A DNA stretch of 6,257 nucleotides from Patescibacteria group bacterium UBA4067. GTDB taxonomy: Bacteria; Patescibacteriota; Minisyncoccia; Minisyncoccales; Minisyncoccaceae. The position numbers and the translations under genes were made by a program. Location: assembly GCA_002382025.1 (NCBI GenBank), contig DFZB01000050.1:1-6257 (forward strand). The letters are read 5' to 3'. Below are positions 1-5,467 of the stretch, piece by piece (within the stretch, counting starts at the first letter, position 1; each line of letters opens with the position of its first letter). Below the pieces are notes generated by a model. That model saw nothing but the letters and a program-made list of their open reading frames with translations. It made no database searches and was not told where the DNA came from.

Positions 1-887
1 ATTTTCCTAGCTATTTCATTAAATGTTGCCCCAGAACCAACTGCATCGTCAATTAAAAGAATATTTGAAAAAACTGAATTTTCTTCTACTGACATTGTCT
101 TTTGAGCATTTTCTATTCTGTCCCCTATCTTGCTTATGGTTTTTTGAGGAACAATGATGTCTGTTTTAATTTTTGATATCTCAATAATTCTAGTTTTAAG
201 TTTCAATTGTTTTTGAATTTCTTTCATTAGTTGAATCTCTCTTTTAACAGTAGGGGGAATAAATCCTACTCCATCAATATTAAATTCTTTTATTATTTTC
301 TCTATTTTTGGTTTTATTTCTAAAACCAATTCTTTGATCAATCTTTTGTCTTGACTGTTTTTTGCATAAAGAAGAATTTGCCCCAACTTGGTTTTTCCAA
401 ATCTTTCAATACTATAAAAATCAATATAAAAAACTTTATCTATAAAAACCTCTTTAAATGAATTGATAAATTTCTCTGTTCCATCAATAAAGCCATTTCT
501 TTTGTATTTATCGTATTTTTTCAAAGTATCAATATATTCTTTGGCTGTTTTTTCTATTGGCAAATTATTCTTATCGCACCAATATGAAAATCCCTGGACT
601 CCTCTTTTTTCTTGTCCCGATGATGTTATTATCAAATAGTTATCTTCTATTTTATCAGCATATTCTTTAGAAATAGAAAAAGATTGTTTTGGTTCTTGAT
701 TTTCTTTTATTGAATAAAAAACCTTTGGAGGTTTTCCTCTTTTTTCAATAATTTCTTCTTCTACAAGTTTATTTAAATGATACCTAAAAAGAGCTTGGCG
801 AGTTATTCCAATTTCATCAACTATTTCCTTTGCTGTTACTTGACCTTTGTTGTTAATAAAATTAATGATTTTTTGTGTTGTATCCAT
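1..887 (-). CDS. Winged-helix regulator fused to a phosphoribosyltransferase domain (partial, C-terminus beyond left edge)
   Basis: The frame is open from ATG at 887 to the left edge (about 295 codons) and its 3' end is missing. The first ~65 residues look like a winged helix-turn-helix: MDTTQKIINFINNKGQVTA, a helix EIVDEIGIT, a recognition helix RQALFRYHLNKLVEEE, then a wing with KRGKPPKVFYSI. A middle region has GVQGFSYWC. Near the edge come GFIPPTVKRE, VPQKTISKIGDRIENA and ILLIDDAVGSGATFNE; the last is the PRPP-binding loop of type I phosphoribosyltransferases. I recognise this as a DNA-binding/PRTase fusion of a kind I associate with CPR genomes; its substrate is unknown to me. The PRTase part may act as a ligand sensor (inference). 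ATG 887 is preferred over the in-frame ATG 905, because 905 lies at the edge of the promoter -10 box. The expected transcription start is about 890, so the mRNA should be nearly leaderless. The upstream palindrome suggests autoregulation. Confidence 0.85.
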   Translation of the reverse strand, partial: MDTTQKIINFINNKGQVTAKEIVDEIGITRQALFRYHLNKLVEEEIIEKRGKPPKVFYSIKENQEPKQSFSISKEYADKIEDNYLIITSSGQEKRGVQGFSYWCDKNNLPIEKTAKEYIDTLKKYDKYKRNGFIDGTEKFINSFKEVFIDKVFYIDFYSIERFGKTKLGQILLYAKNSQDKRLIKELVLEIKPKIEKIIKEFNIDGVGFIPPTVKREIQLMKEIQKQLKLKTRIIEISKIKTDIIVPQKTISKIGDRIENAQKTMSVEENSVFSNILLIDDAVGSGATFNEIARK

Positions 888-896
888 ATTGACATC

Positions 897-925
897 ATTA
901 TACATGGTTTACAGTTTACTGTCAA
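897..925 (-). promoter_or_regulatory. Consensus sigma-70 promoter of the winged-helix/PRTase gene
   Basis: On the minus strand a perfect -35 box TTGACA (920-925) is followed by exactly 17 bp and a perfect -10 box TATAAT (897-902). The -10 ends 9 bp before ATG 887, so transcription should begin within a few bases of the start codon. There is no Shine-Dalgarno sequence. The -35 lies at the centre of the palindrome at 907-941, so a bound repressor would exclude RNA polymerase. So strong a promoter makes sense if it is tightly repressed most of the time (inference). Confidence 0.85.
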
Positions 926-941
926 CTGTAAACTGTAAACA
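907..941. promoter_or_regulatory. Palindromic operator built of 7-bp units over the promoter
   Basis: Read on the plus strand, 907-919 (GTTTACAGTTTAC) and 928-940 (GTAAACTGTAAAC) are perfect 13-bp inverted repeats around an 8-bp centre. The whole stretch also divides into five consecutive 7-bp units beginning GT, from GTTTACA through the central GTCAACT to GTAAACA. Two units in each arm give it both dyad symmetry and a 7-bp period. It covers the -35 box and most of the spacer of the promoter for the adjacent winged-helix/PRTase gene, the usual place for an autorepressor site. I saw no second copy of this cluster in the window. That the adjacent protein binds it is inference. Confidence 0.7.
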
Positions 942-952
942 TGCACTTGTCC

Positions 953-991
953 CCTTACTTTCATATTTCCAATTATAGTCTTCCAAATACT
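953..991 (-). pseudogene. 39-bp remnant of the small membrane-protein gene 3' end (copy 3)
   Basis: This short stretch sits just downstream of the ATPase stop codon. It encodes SIWKTIIGNMK on the minus strand, against DSIWKIIIGNMK in the relic at 2368-2480 and DSIWKIIITK at the end of the intact gene at 3731-4039. Bases 953-990 align without gaps to 2377-2414 with 4 mismatches in 38. Upstream of the serine codon the similarity stops abruptly. It has no start codon and is far too short to be a gene, so I read it as one boundary of a recombination or duplication event. Confidence 0.65.
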
Positions 992-1010
992 TTTCTTGCA
1001 ATAAAAAATC

Positions 1011-2279
1011 CTAATCTTGCTTATCTCTAAAGTCTACAAATGGCAAAAGCACAACTGGTACAAAATAAACATCGGCTTCTTTTTTGAGCACATTTTTAGT
1101 TATAATCAACTTCTTTGCTACGCCACCATATCTTTTTTCAAAATTATTCATTATTACTGGTACACTTATTTTGTTTCTATATTTTACCTCACAAAGTATT
1201 AATTGATTATTTTTATCTTCAATTACAAAATCAATTTCTGCACCACCAGAAGTGCGATAAAAATGAATATATTCTTTAGCATATTGAGTAAGTAAGGTAT
1301 TATAAACAAAGTTTTCAACTATTCCGCCCTGCCCATCTAGTGAAACATTAAAAGATCTTAAAAGATAATTACGAATACCTATATCTAAAACATAAACTTT
1401 TGGCATTTTAGATATTTCTGATCGTATGTTTCTAAAATATGGGGTAACTAAATCTATGATATAAGTACCAACCAATATTTCTAAATATTTTTTCAATGTA
1501 TTTATTGATATGTTTGTCGTATTAGAAAGTTCCTGACTATTTATCATTTGTCCAATTTGTCCAACCAAAACTTTTATTAAATTATTAAAACCCACTGTGT
1601 TCTCAATCTTTAATTGATTAATAATATCTTTGTCAATGTATGTTTTTATAATAGATTTGAGCACCATCTCTTTTTCTTCTACTCCTTGTGTGGTTAATAC
1701 TTCAGGGTAGCCACCATAAGATAAATACTCACCCATACTTAACTCTAATTTATGCTGAAAAGTTTCAAAAAACACCTTTAATTCTTTAAAATTGGAAAAA
1801 TTATATCGCTTAACATTAACTCCTTCACAAAAATCAAAATACTCTTTAAAATTAATTCTATCAATATTGAAATGAATGGCTCTTCCTGTTAGATACTCTG
1901 AATTCTTATTTATTTCCAAAGCACTTGATCCACTTACAATCAACTGAATTTTGTTTTTATATTTATCAAAAATATTCTTAAGCAATAATCCTGGATTTTC
2001 TATTGTTTGAAATTCATCAATTATCAAATAAATAAAATCGTTAGGAAAATTAAAATATTGCTTTAAATACAATTCCAAGTTAGCTAAATTCTTTAAAATT
2101 GATTTATTGTCAATTTCATCTGCTAACAAGTAAACAACCTTATTCCCAGACTTCTCTAAACGAGCTTTAATCTCTTTAAGCAAATATGTTTTACCAACCT
2201 GTCTAGCACCCTTAATAATTAAGATTTTCTCTTTATTAAGCCAAGATTCTATTTTTTGTAATATTTCTCTTTGAATCAT
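1011..2279 (-). CDS. AAA/DUF4143-type ATP-binding protein
   Basis: This 422-residue protein has the usual length and order of the AAA_14/DUF4143 family. Walker A is GARQVGKT (residues 24-31), Walker B is LIIDE (85-89), a sensor-like SGSS is at 116-119, and TGR is at 131-133. YGGYPEV (188-194) and a helix-turn-helix-like stretch (about 240-275) follow. The C-terminal part contains PKVYVLDIGIRN (293-304) and a restriction-nuclease-like pattern: E322, then GAEIDF with D350, then CEVK with E364 and K366. The PD-(D/E)xK-like residues are intact, but nuclease activity is not established for the family. These proteins are common and mobile in bacteria and archaea; their role is poorly defined and may involve defence or stress. 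No partner gene is adjacent. The gene stands alone between two relics of the membrane-protein gene, with its own promoter and no Shine-Dalgarno sequence. ATG 2279 gives the expected family N-terminus shortly before Walker A. Confidence 0.9.
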   Translation of the reverse strand: MIQREILQKIESWLNKEKILIIKGARQVGKTYLLKEIKARLEKSGNKVVYLLADEIDNKSILKNLANLELYLKQYFNFPNDFIYLIIDEFQTIENPGLLLKNIFDKYKNKIQLIVSGSSALEINKNSEYLTGRAIHFNIDRINFKEYFDFCEGVNVKRYNFSNFKELKVFFETFQHKLELSMGEYLSYGGYPEVLTTQGVEEKEMVLKSIIKTYIDKDIINQLKIENTVGFNNLIKVLVGQIGQMINSQELSNTTNISINTLKKYLEILVGTYIIDLVTPYFRNIRSEISKMPKVYVLDIGIRNYLLRSFNVSLDGQGGIVENFVYNTLLTQYAKEYIHFYRTSGGAEIDFVIEDKNNQLILCEVKYRNKISVPVIMNNFEKRYGGVAKKLIITKNVLKKEADVYFVPVVLLPFVDFRDKQD

Positions 2280-2288
2280 ATGTTTTTA

Positions 2289-2328
2289 TTTATACCATAA
2301 TAATATCACACTATAGATAAAAAAACAA
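2289..2328 (-). promoter_or_regulatory. Likely promoter of the ATPase gene
   Basis: On the minus strand an extended -10 element TGGTATAAA (2289-2297) ends 9 bp before ATG 2279, the same distance as for the PRTase gene. A second possible arrangement is TTGTTT (2323-2328), 17 bp, TATTAT (2300-2305). The DNA is very AT-rich, so chance matches are likely. The choice between the two is open. No ribosome-binding sequence is visible. Confidence 0.4.
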
Positions 2329-2367
2329 TAGAAAAATATCAATCTTCATCTTTTTTATGATTAAAGC

Positions 2368-2480
2368 CTATTTATTCCCTATTTTCATGTTTCCAATTAT
2401 AATCTTCCAAATACTGTCTAGAAAGTCTCCTCCAGTATAACCAATAATGAATGCTAAACCTATATTCTACCCCTTCAATC
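2368..2480 (-). pseudogene. Decayed 3' end of a second membrane-protein copy (copy 2)
   Basis: The minus strand encodes GLAFIIGYTGGDFLDSIWKIIIGNMK and a stop codon (TAG, 2368-2370). It matches residues 74-96 of the intact protein at 3731-4039 apart from one Ala-to-Thr change, then ends with a different tail. Over 2403-2460 there are 4 mismatches in 58 bases, and three of the four are synonymous, so this copy was once under selection as protein. An 8-bp deletion at the junction 2460/2461, relative to the intact gene, shifts the frame. Similarity resumes at 2461-2480 (region of IEGVEY) and is then lost where pilin-like sequence begins. There is no intact start, so it is a relic. Confidence 0.75.
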
Positions 2481-2565
2481 CAACCAAAACAAAAGCAGAA
2501 AGGATTCCGATTATAACGATTACAACTAATATTTCAATCAGAGTAAAAAATTCTTTGTGTTTCAT
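2467..2565 (-). pseudogene. Type IV pilin-like N-terminal fragment, 32 codons
   Basis: ATG 2565 opens a short frame, MKHKEFFTLIEIL, then VVIVIIGILSAFVLVGLKG and TAG (2467-2469). FTLIE followed by a VVIVIIGIL hydrophobic helix is the class III prepilin/pseudopilin N-terminus, with glutamate at mature position 5. The glycine normally before the cleavage site is phenylalanine (FFTLIE), so prepilin peptidase would probably not cut it. Real pilins continue with a long helix and a C-terminal domain; here the frame stops after the membrane helix, inside membrane-protein relic sequence. It is most likely a truncated pilin gene fused to that relic. A functional 32-residue membrane peptide is possible but less likely. 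Confidence 0.65.
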
Positions 2566-2619
2566 ATATTATAAAAGAAAGGCAAAGAAATTATATTTTT
2601 TATTGTTTTTATCAAAAAC

Positions 2620-3672
2620 CTATTTTATCGTATAATTCTGTACTACAAAATTATACTGATCAATAAATATTTTTTTAAATGGCATGATTGAATTTAATTC
2701 ATAAAATACTAAAACTGCTTCGCGATATTCATTTTCATCAACACTACGATACGAAAGAGGTGAAAGATTATGTGCTAATAATATGGCACTAGCCATAAGA
2801 CGACTTGTTCTCTTGTTTCCATCATTAAAAGGCTGAATATAGCTTGTTCCAAGTAAAGATATTAATGCTTTTGCATAAGGATTAGAAATTCGTGATATTG
2901 TTTTTTCAAGAACATCTATTGCATCACTAATTTGATAAACATTATCAAGTGGCTTGTAAATCGAACCAGTAACACCAACCATCTTTTTCCTTAATCCAGT
3001 ATCAACGCCCAAATCTTTGATTAAAATAGCGTGCAAATCTTCTAATTTTTTTCTCGTAATAGTTTTAAATTGCTCTGCATTTTCATAAATAAAATTAAAG
3101 GCATCTTTATGATTTAAAATCATTTGTGTCTCTTGTTTTGTCTTACCAAAAGCTTCTTTGTTTTCCAGTATCAATTTTTCTGTATCAAGAAGACTATATG
3201 TATTGCCCTCTATCTTAGAAGATTTCCATGATAATTCAATAATAAACCTTTCTAGTTCTTTTTTTTGAAGTGTTGCTGATAAATCTTTTGCTCTTAACCT
3301 ATAACTATTTGTTGCTTTTTCTAAAACTTTTAATTCGTCGTCTGTAAAAACATTATCTGGCATAGAAGAAAACAAATCAAAATTATATTGATTTAAACCA
3401 TACCGCTTATCCGGTTCAATAGAACAATATTCATGAGCATCAATTTCAAAAAATATTCTACCAATTACATTAATACTATAACTTACAGATCTTCCTGAAC
3501 CACTTACAACTAAAACATTATTATTAGCCATTTCAGATAAAGCTCTTTTCACTGTAACAAGAGATGCTTTTTCGCCCAATCTAATTAATTCATGATAAAT
3601 AGCTGAAGATTGCATCTTTCCATTTTTAAGGACAATTAAAGCTATTTTTTGTTGTTTTTGGTTTAATTTCAT
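2620..3672 (-). CDS. Winged-helix/Fic domain protein with glutamine in place of the catalytic histidine
   Basis: The 350-residue protein begins with a winged helix-turn-helix (about 1-70: QSSAIYHELI, then SLVTVKRALSEMA, then a wing at 53-67). A Fic-N-like region follows, with SSKIEG at 151-156. That fits the inhibitory (S/T)xxxE(G/N) motif (S151, E155) lying N-terminal to the Fic core. TGLRKKMVGVTGSIYKP (225-241) is the flap region. The Fic motif is QPFNDGNKRTSR (280-291) against the consensus HxFx(D/E)GNGRxxR. Histidine is replaced by Gln280, and the third residue of GNG is Lys287, as in Doc. Fic enzymes usually transfer AMP or another phosphate moiety to proteins and need the histidine, so this one may be inactive, altered in chemistry, or chiefly a regulator. 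I believe similar QPF..GNKR variants occur in other Fic proteins, so it need not be decay. The rest of the frame is intact. A palindrome over the promoter suggests autoregulation. No Shine-Dalgarno sequence is visible. Confidence 0.88.
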   Translation of the reverse strand: MKLNQKQQKIALIVLKNGKMQSSAIYHELIRLGEKASLVTVKRALSEMANNNVLVVSGSGRSVSYSINVIGRIFFEIDAHEYCSIEPDKRYGLNQYNFDLFSSMPDNVFTDDELKVLEKATNSYRLRAKDLSATLQKKELERFIIELSWKSSKIEGNTYSLLDTEKLILENKEAFGKTKQETQMILNHKDAFNFIYENAEQFKTITRKKLEDLHAILIKDLGVDTGLRKKMVGVTGSIYKPLDNVYQISDAIDVLEKTISRISNPYAKALISLLGTSYIQPFNDGNKRTSRLMASAILLAHNLSPLSYRSVDENEYREAVLVFYELNSIMPFKKIFIDQYNFVVQNYTIK

Positions 3673-3675
3673 TTT

Positions 3676-3718
3676 CGTATCATTTATACACTATAATCGT
3701 ATCATATTGATACGATTA
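3676..3718 (-). promoter_or_regulatory. Operator/promoter region of the Fic gene
   Basis: A perfect palindrome occupies 3694-3718: arms TAATCGTATCA and TGATACGATTA (11 bp each) around a 3-bp centre. The half-site CGTATCA occurs again at 3676-3682, in the same orientation as the left arm (3698-3704) and 22 bp away, about two helical turns. That extra half-site ends 4 bp before the Fic ATG. A -10-like TATAAA (minus strand, 3683-3688) lies between the palindrome and the start codon, 10 bp from ATG 3672, and no good -35 is visible. Three half-sites around a promoter suit control by the protein's own winged helix (inference). Confidence 0.6.
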
Positions 3719-3730
3719 ATGCAACAATTT

Positions 3731-4039
3731 CTACTTTTTAGTCTTAACCTTTGTAATAATTATCTTCCAAATACTATCTAGAAAGTCCCCTCCAGCATAA
3801 CCAATAATAAATGCTAAACCAGGAGAGATATATTCTACTCCCTCAATTACTAAAGAAGAATTATTAACAGCTGTTGCAACAAGAACTCCTACTATTCCTG
3901 ATAAAAACATTATTACAAAAAAATATGGTAAATTAAAAGGAACATTTTTATACGAATATTGGTATTTAAGATAACCAATTAATCCTCTTACAAATCCTCC
4001 TCCAAAACCTGCAATTAATAATGAAATATACATAATCAT
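3731..4039 (-). CDS. Small glycine-rich membrane protein, possibly holin-like
   Basis: This 102-residue protein appears to have three hydrophobic segments. They are about 4-23 (with GFGGGFVRG), 38-59 (with FLSGIVGVLVATAV) and 72-96 (with GLAFIIGYAGGDFLDSIWK). It ends in a lysine-rich tail. Glycine-rich helices with an early GGxxR and a late GYxGxxxL pattern recall small phage holin-like proteins, but I cannot assign a family and the function is unknown. It starts 21 bp after the AbiEii stop with no promoter I would defend, so it may be the third gene of that operon. ATG 4033 is an alternative start that removes two residues. The codons from about residue 66 onward recur as relics at 2368-2480 and, for the last few residues only, at 953-991. 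This gene family is therefore repeated in the region, and this is the only intact copy in view. Confidence 0.7.
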   Translation of the reverse strand: MIMYISLLIAGFGGGFVRGLIGYLKYQYSYKNVPFNLPYFFVIMFLSGIVGVLVATAVNNSSLVIEGVEYISPGLAFIIGYAGGDFLDSIWKIIITKVKTKK

Positions 4040-4060
4040 TTTAATTATTATTTAATTATC

Positions 4061-4804
4061 CTATTTTTTGATATGAATATCTACTTCTTTTATTAAGCGT
4101 TCTTTGAAATCCTTAACAATGTGATGATAACTTGCTGGTAAAAAGATTTTAAGCTCTTTCTCCCAGCCATTCTTTAAAATTTCCATTATTCTTTGCTTTA
4201 AATTCTTAATATCTTTAGGCACACAAGAAACAAGACGTTGGCTTCTAAGAATAAAATACAAATCAAAGAAATCTCTTGGTTTATATCTTTCTAGAAGTGC
4301 CTGAACTTTTTCTTTAACTAAAACACTTTCTTCCAAAAAAACTATAACATAAGGACCAATAAAATCATTTTCTATTAATTGGCTATTACTTCTTAATCCT
4401 TTTTTATCCCTAAGAGAAACCTGTATCCTTATTTCTGAATCAAATTCTAGAGATTTAAACTTAATAATTGCGTAATAACCACCACTTGTTTCTCCTTCTG
4501 TACCAGGATTAACCTCTCTTTCAAAATCAAACCCCTCTTTACCAATATCAACTAAAACAGAACTTATTAAATCGTTTATTTCTCCAACAGACAAGTCATA
4601 ACCGGAAAAATCTAAATCTTCTGAAAATCTAGGACTTCCAAATACTATTCTTAATGCTGTGCCCCCTTTAAACAATAGCTTCTCTGAATTCTTTTTTTTA
4701 TATAAATAAGATAAAAAAAGATGCTGGCAATATTCCCTTTCTATGTTTTGTTCCGATGTTTGATGTTTTATACTTAATTCTGTGATGAATTGCTGACTAA
4801 TCAT
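4061..4804 (-). CDS. abiEii: AbiEii-type nucleotidyltransferase toxin
   Basis: This 247-residue protein carries the marks of the AbiEii/AbiGii nucleotidyltransferase toxins. FKGGTALR (45-52) is the glycine-rich nucleotide-binding segment, RFSEDLDF (59-66) holds the paired aspartates D63 and D65, and VKEKVQALLERYKPRDFFDLYF (163-184) is the conserved lysine and RDxxDLY helix. In characterised relatives (AbiEii, MenT) the enzyme adds nucleotides to RNA, including tRNA acceptor ends, or otherwise blocks translation. The AbiEi partner neutralises it without a stable complex (type IV toxin-antitoxin). The core residues are present, so it is probably active. It is somewhat shorter than AbiEii proteins near 300 residues. 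Its ATG overlaps the antitoxin stop (ATGA), implying translational coupling. The likely role is phage defence by growth arrest, or stabilisation of this accessory region. The substrate cannot be read from the sequence. Confidence 0.9.
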   Translation of the reverse strand: MISQQFITELSIKHQTSEQNIEREYCQHLFLSYLYKKKNSEKLLFKGGTALRIVFGSPRFSEDLDFSGYDLSVGEINDLISSVLVDIGKEGFDFEREVNPGTEGETSGGYYAIIKFKSLEFDSEIRIQVSLRDKKGLRSNSQLIENDFIGPYVIVFLEESVLVKEKVQALLERYKPRDFFDLYFILRSQRLVSCVPKDIKNLKQRIMEILKNGWEKELKIFLPASYHHIVKDFKERLIKEVDIHIKK

Positions 4805-5415
4805 AAATTAATTGATTTTAACAAATTAATTAACGCCCTATTTTTCCTCACAAATTTCTTAAAATAATTTACGTATTTATCTAATTTCTTTTTATCAATT
4901 TTAGTTAAATCTATTCTCTCATTTATTTGATTGTGCTTCAAAGAAAGCAAGTATAAATAATCTAAAAGAGCTTTTTCTTTATCTGCCATTAAAACTAGTC
5001 TATTTTTTATTTTAATAGGCTCATAACCAAAAAAAAGAGTTTTTTTAATCTGACGATATTGATAATTTTGACCATCTAAATCAACTTCTTTAGCATTTCT
5101 GTTCGTGGTTGCTGAAATAATGGCATAAACCATTTCTGGAATAATTCCATAATAAGACAAGGCTGTTTCAAATGAAACATAAGATGGTTTATACAAATAG
5201 TTTGCTATCTCAAACTTACCTAATTGATCATCATAAAACATATAAGATCCTCGTTTGACGCGCCTTATGTTTCCTCGTCCAGCATTAAAACTCAAAAAAG
5301 ATCTTGCTGTTTTTGGTTGCACATTAAAAATCCTTATAAAATCCTTAACAGTAAAGATTAGAATCTTTCTTTTTAATAATTCCCTTTTTACAAAAATAAA
5401 ACTTAGTTTGTCCAT
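4801..5415 (-). CDS. abiEi: AbiEi-type antitoxin / transcriptional regulator
   Basis: This 204-residue protein has an N-terminal winged helix (about 10-62: FTVKDFIRIF, PKTARSFLS, then the wing NIRRVKRGSYMF). The AbiEi core YVSFETALSYYGIIPE (79-94) follows, with MADKEKALLDYLYL (143-156). In the type IV family the N-terminal domain binds the operon promoter and the C-terminal domain provides antitoxicity. Being first in the pair and overlapping the toxin by 4 bp matches the standard abiE order. It ends in TGA, which would be glycine in the Gracilibacteria/SR1 code; the clean overlap with the next gene indicates the standard code. The strong promoter upstream is probably the element it represses. 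No Shine-Dalgarno sequence precedes ATG 5415. Confidence 0.88.
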   Translation of the reverse strand: MDKLSFIFVKRELLKRKILIFTVKDFIRIFNVQPKTARSFLSFNAGRGNIRRVKRGSYMFYDDQLGKFEIANYLYKPSYVSFETALSYYGIIPEMVYAIISATTNRNAKEVDLDGQNYQYRQIKKTLFFGYEPIKIKNRLVLMADKEKALLDYLYLLSLKHNQINERIDLTKIDKKKLDKYVNYFKKFVRKNRALINLLKSINL

Positions 5416-5438
5416 GTTTTTCTTATTAATACAGATTC

Positions 5439-5467
5439 ATTATATTCTTCATTAAACAGTTTTTCAA
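5439..5467 (-). promoter_or_regulatory. Promoter of the abiE operon
   Basis: On the minus strand TTGAAA (5462-5467) is followed by 17 bp and a perfect TATAAT (5439-5444), 23 bp before ATG 5415. That predicts a leader of roughly 16 bases. The heptamer TAATGAA occurs twice in the same orientation 12 bp apart (5448-5454 and 5436-5442), the second overlapping the -10. This could be an AbiEi binding site, though characterised AbiEi proteins use inverted repeats, which I do not see clearly here. Confidence 0.75.

Larger units (their letters stand above)
953..2414. other. Segment bounded by 38-bp direct repeats and carrying the ATPase gene
   Basis: Imperfect direct repeats at 953-990 and 2377-2414 (34 of 38 identical, no gaps) enclose about 1.4 kb. 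That interval holds only the ATPase gene and its own promoter. The repeats are pieces of the 3' end of the membrane-protein family seen intact at 3731-4039. Recombination between them would delete the ATPase and leave one repeat. I saw no recombinase or transposase gene inside, and no terminal inverted repeats, so this is not a recognisable transposon. It is better described as a cassette-like or duplication-bounded segment. Confidence 0.5.

Noticed and set aside
888..905. In-frame ATG at 905 as start of the winged-helix/PRTase gene
   Set aside because: It lies at the upstream edge of the perfect -10 box, so it would not be present in the transcript.
907..941. 7-bp units as a CRISPR-like or microsatellite array
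   Set aside because: Units are far too short for CRISPR, there are no spacers, and the reversal of sequence at the centre makes a dyad rather than a simple tandem repeat.
1017..1202. 61-codon frame on the plus strand
   Set aside because: It is antisense inside the clearly coding ATPase gene and has no recognisable domain.
1011..2279. ATPase gene as part of a toxin-antitoxin or transposition pair
   Set aside because: No partner gene is adjacent; it is flanked only by relics and has its own promoter.
2447..2635. 62-codon frame on the plus strand
   Set aside because: It is antisense to the pilin-like fragment and membrane-protein relic, whose minus-strand translations match known protein patterns.
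3694..3718. Palindrome as a rho-independent terminator for the gene at 3731-4039
   Set aside because: The 11-bp stem is AT-rich and no T tract follows on the minus strand. Position over the Fic promoter plus a third half-site fits an operator better.
4801..4803. TGA read as glycine (Gracilibacteria/SR1 code)
   Set aside because: TGA ends AbiEi exactly at the overlap with the AbiEii start, and none of the other frames contains an internal TGA.
5255..5455. 66-codon frame on the plus strand
   Set aside because: It is antisense to the AbiEi gene and runs through its promoter.
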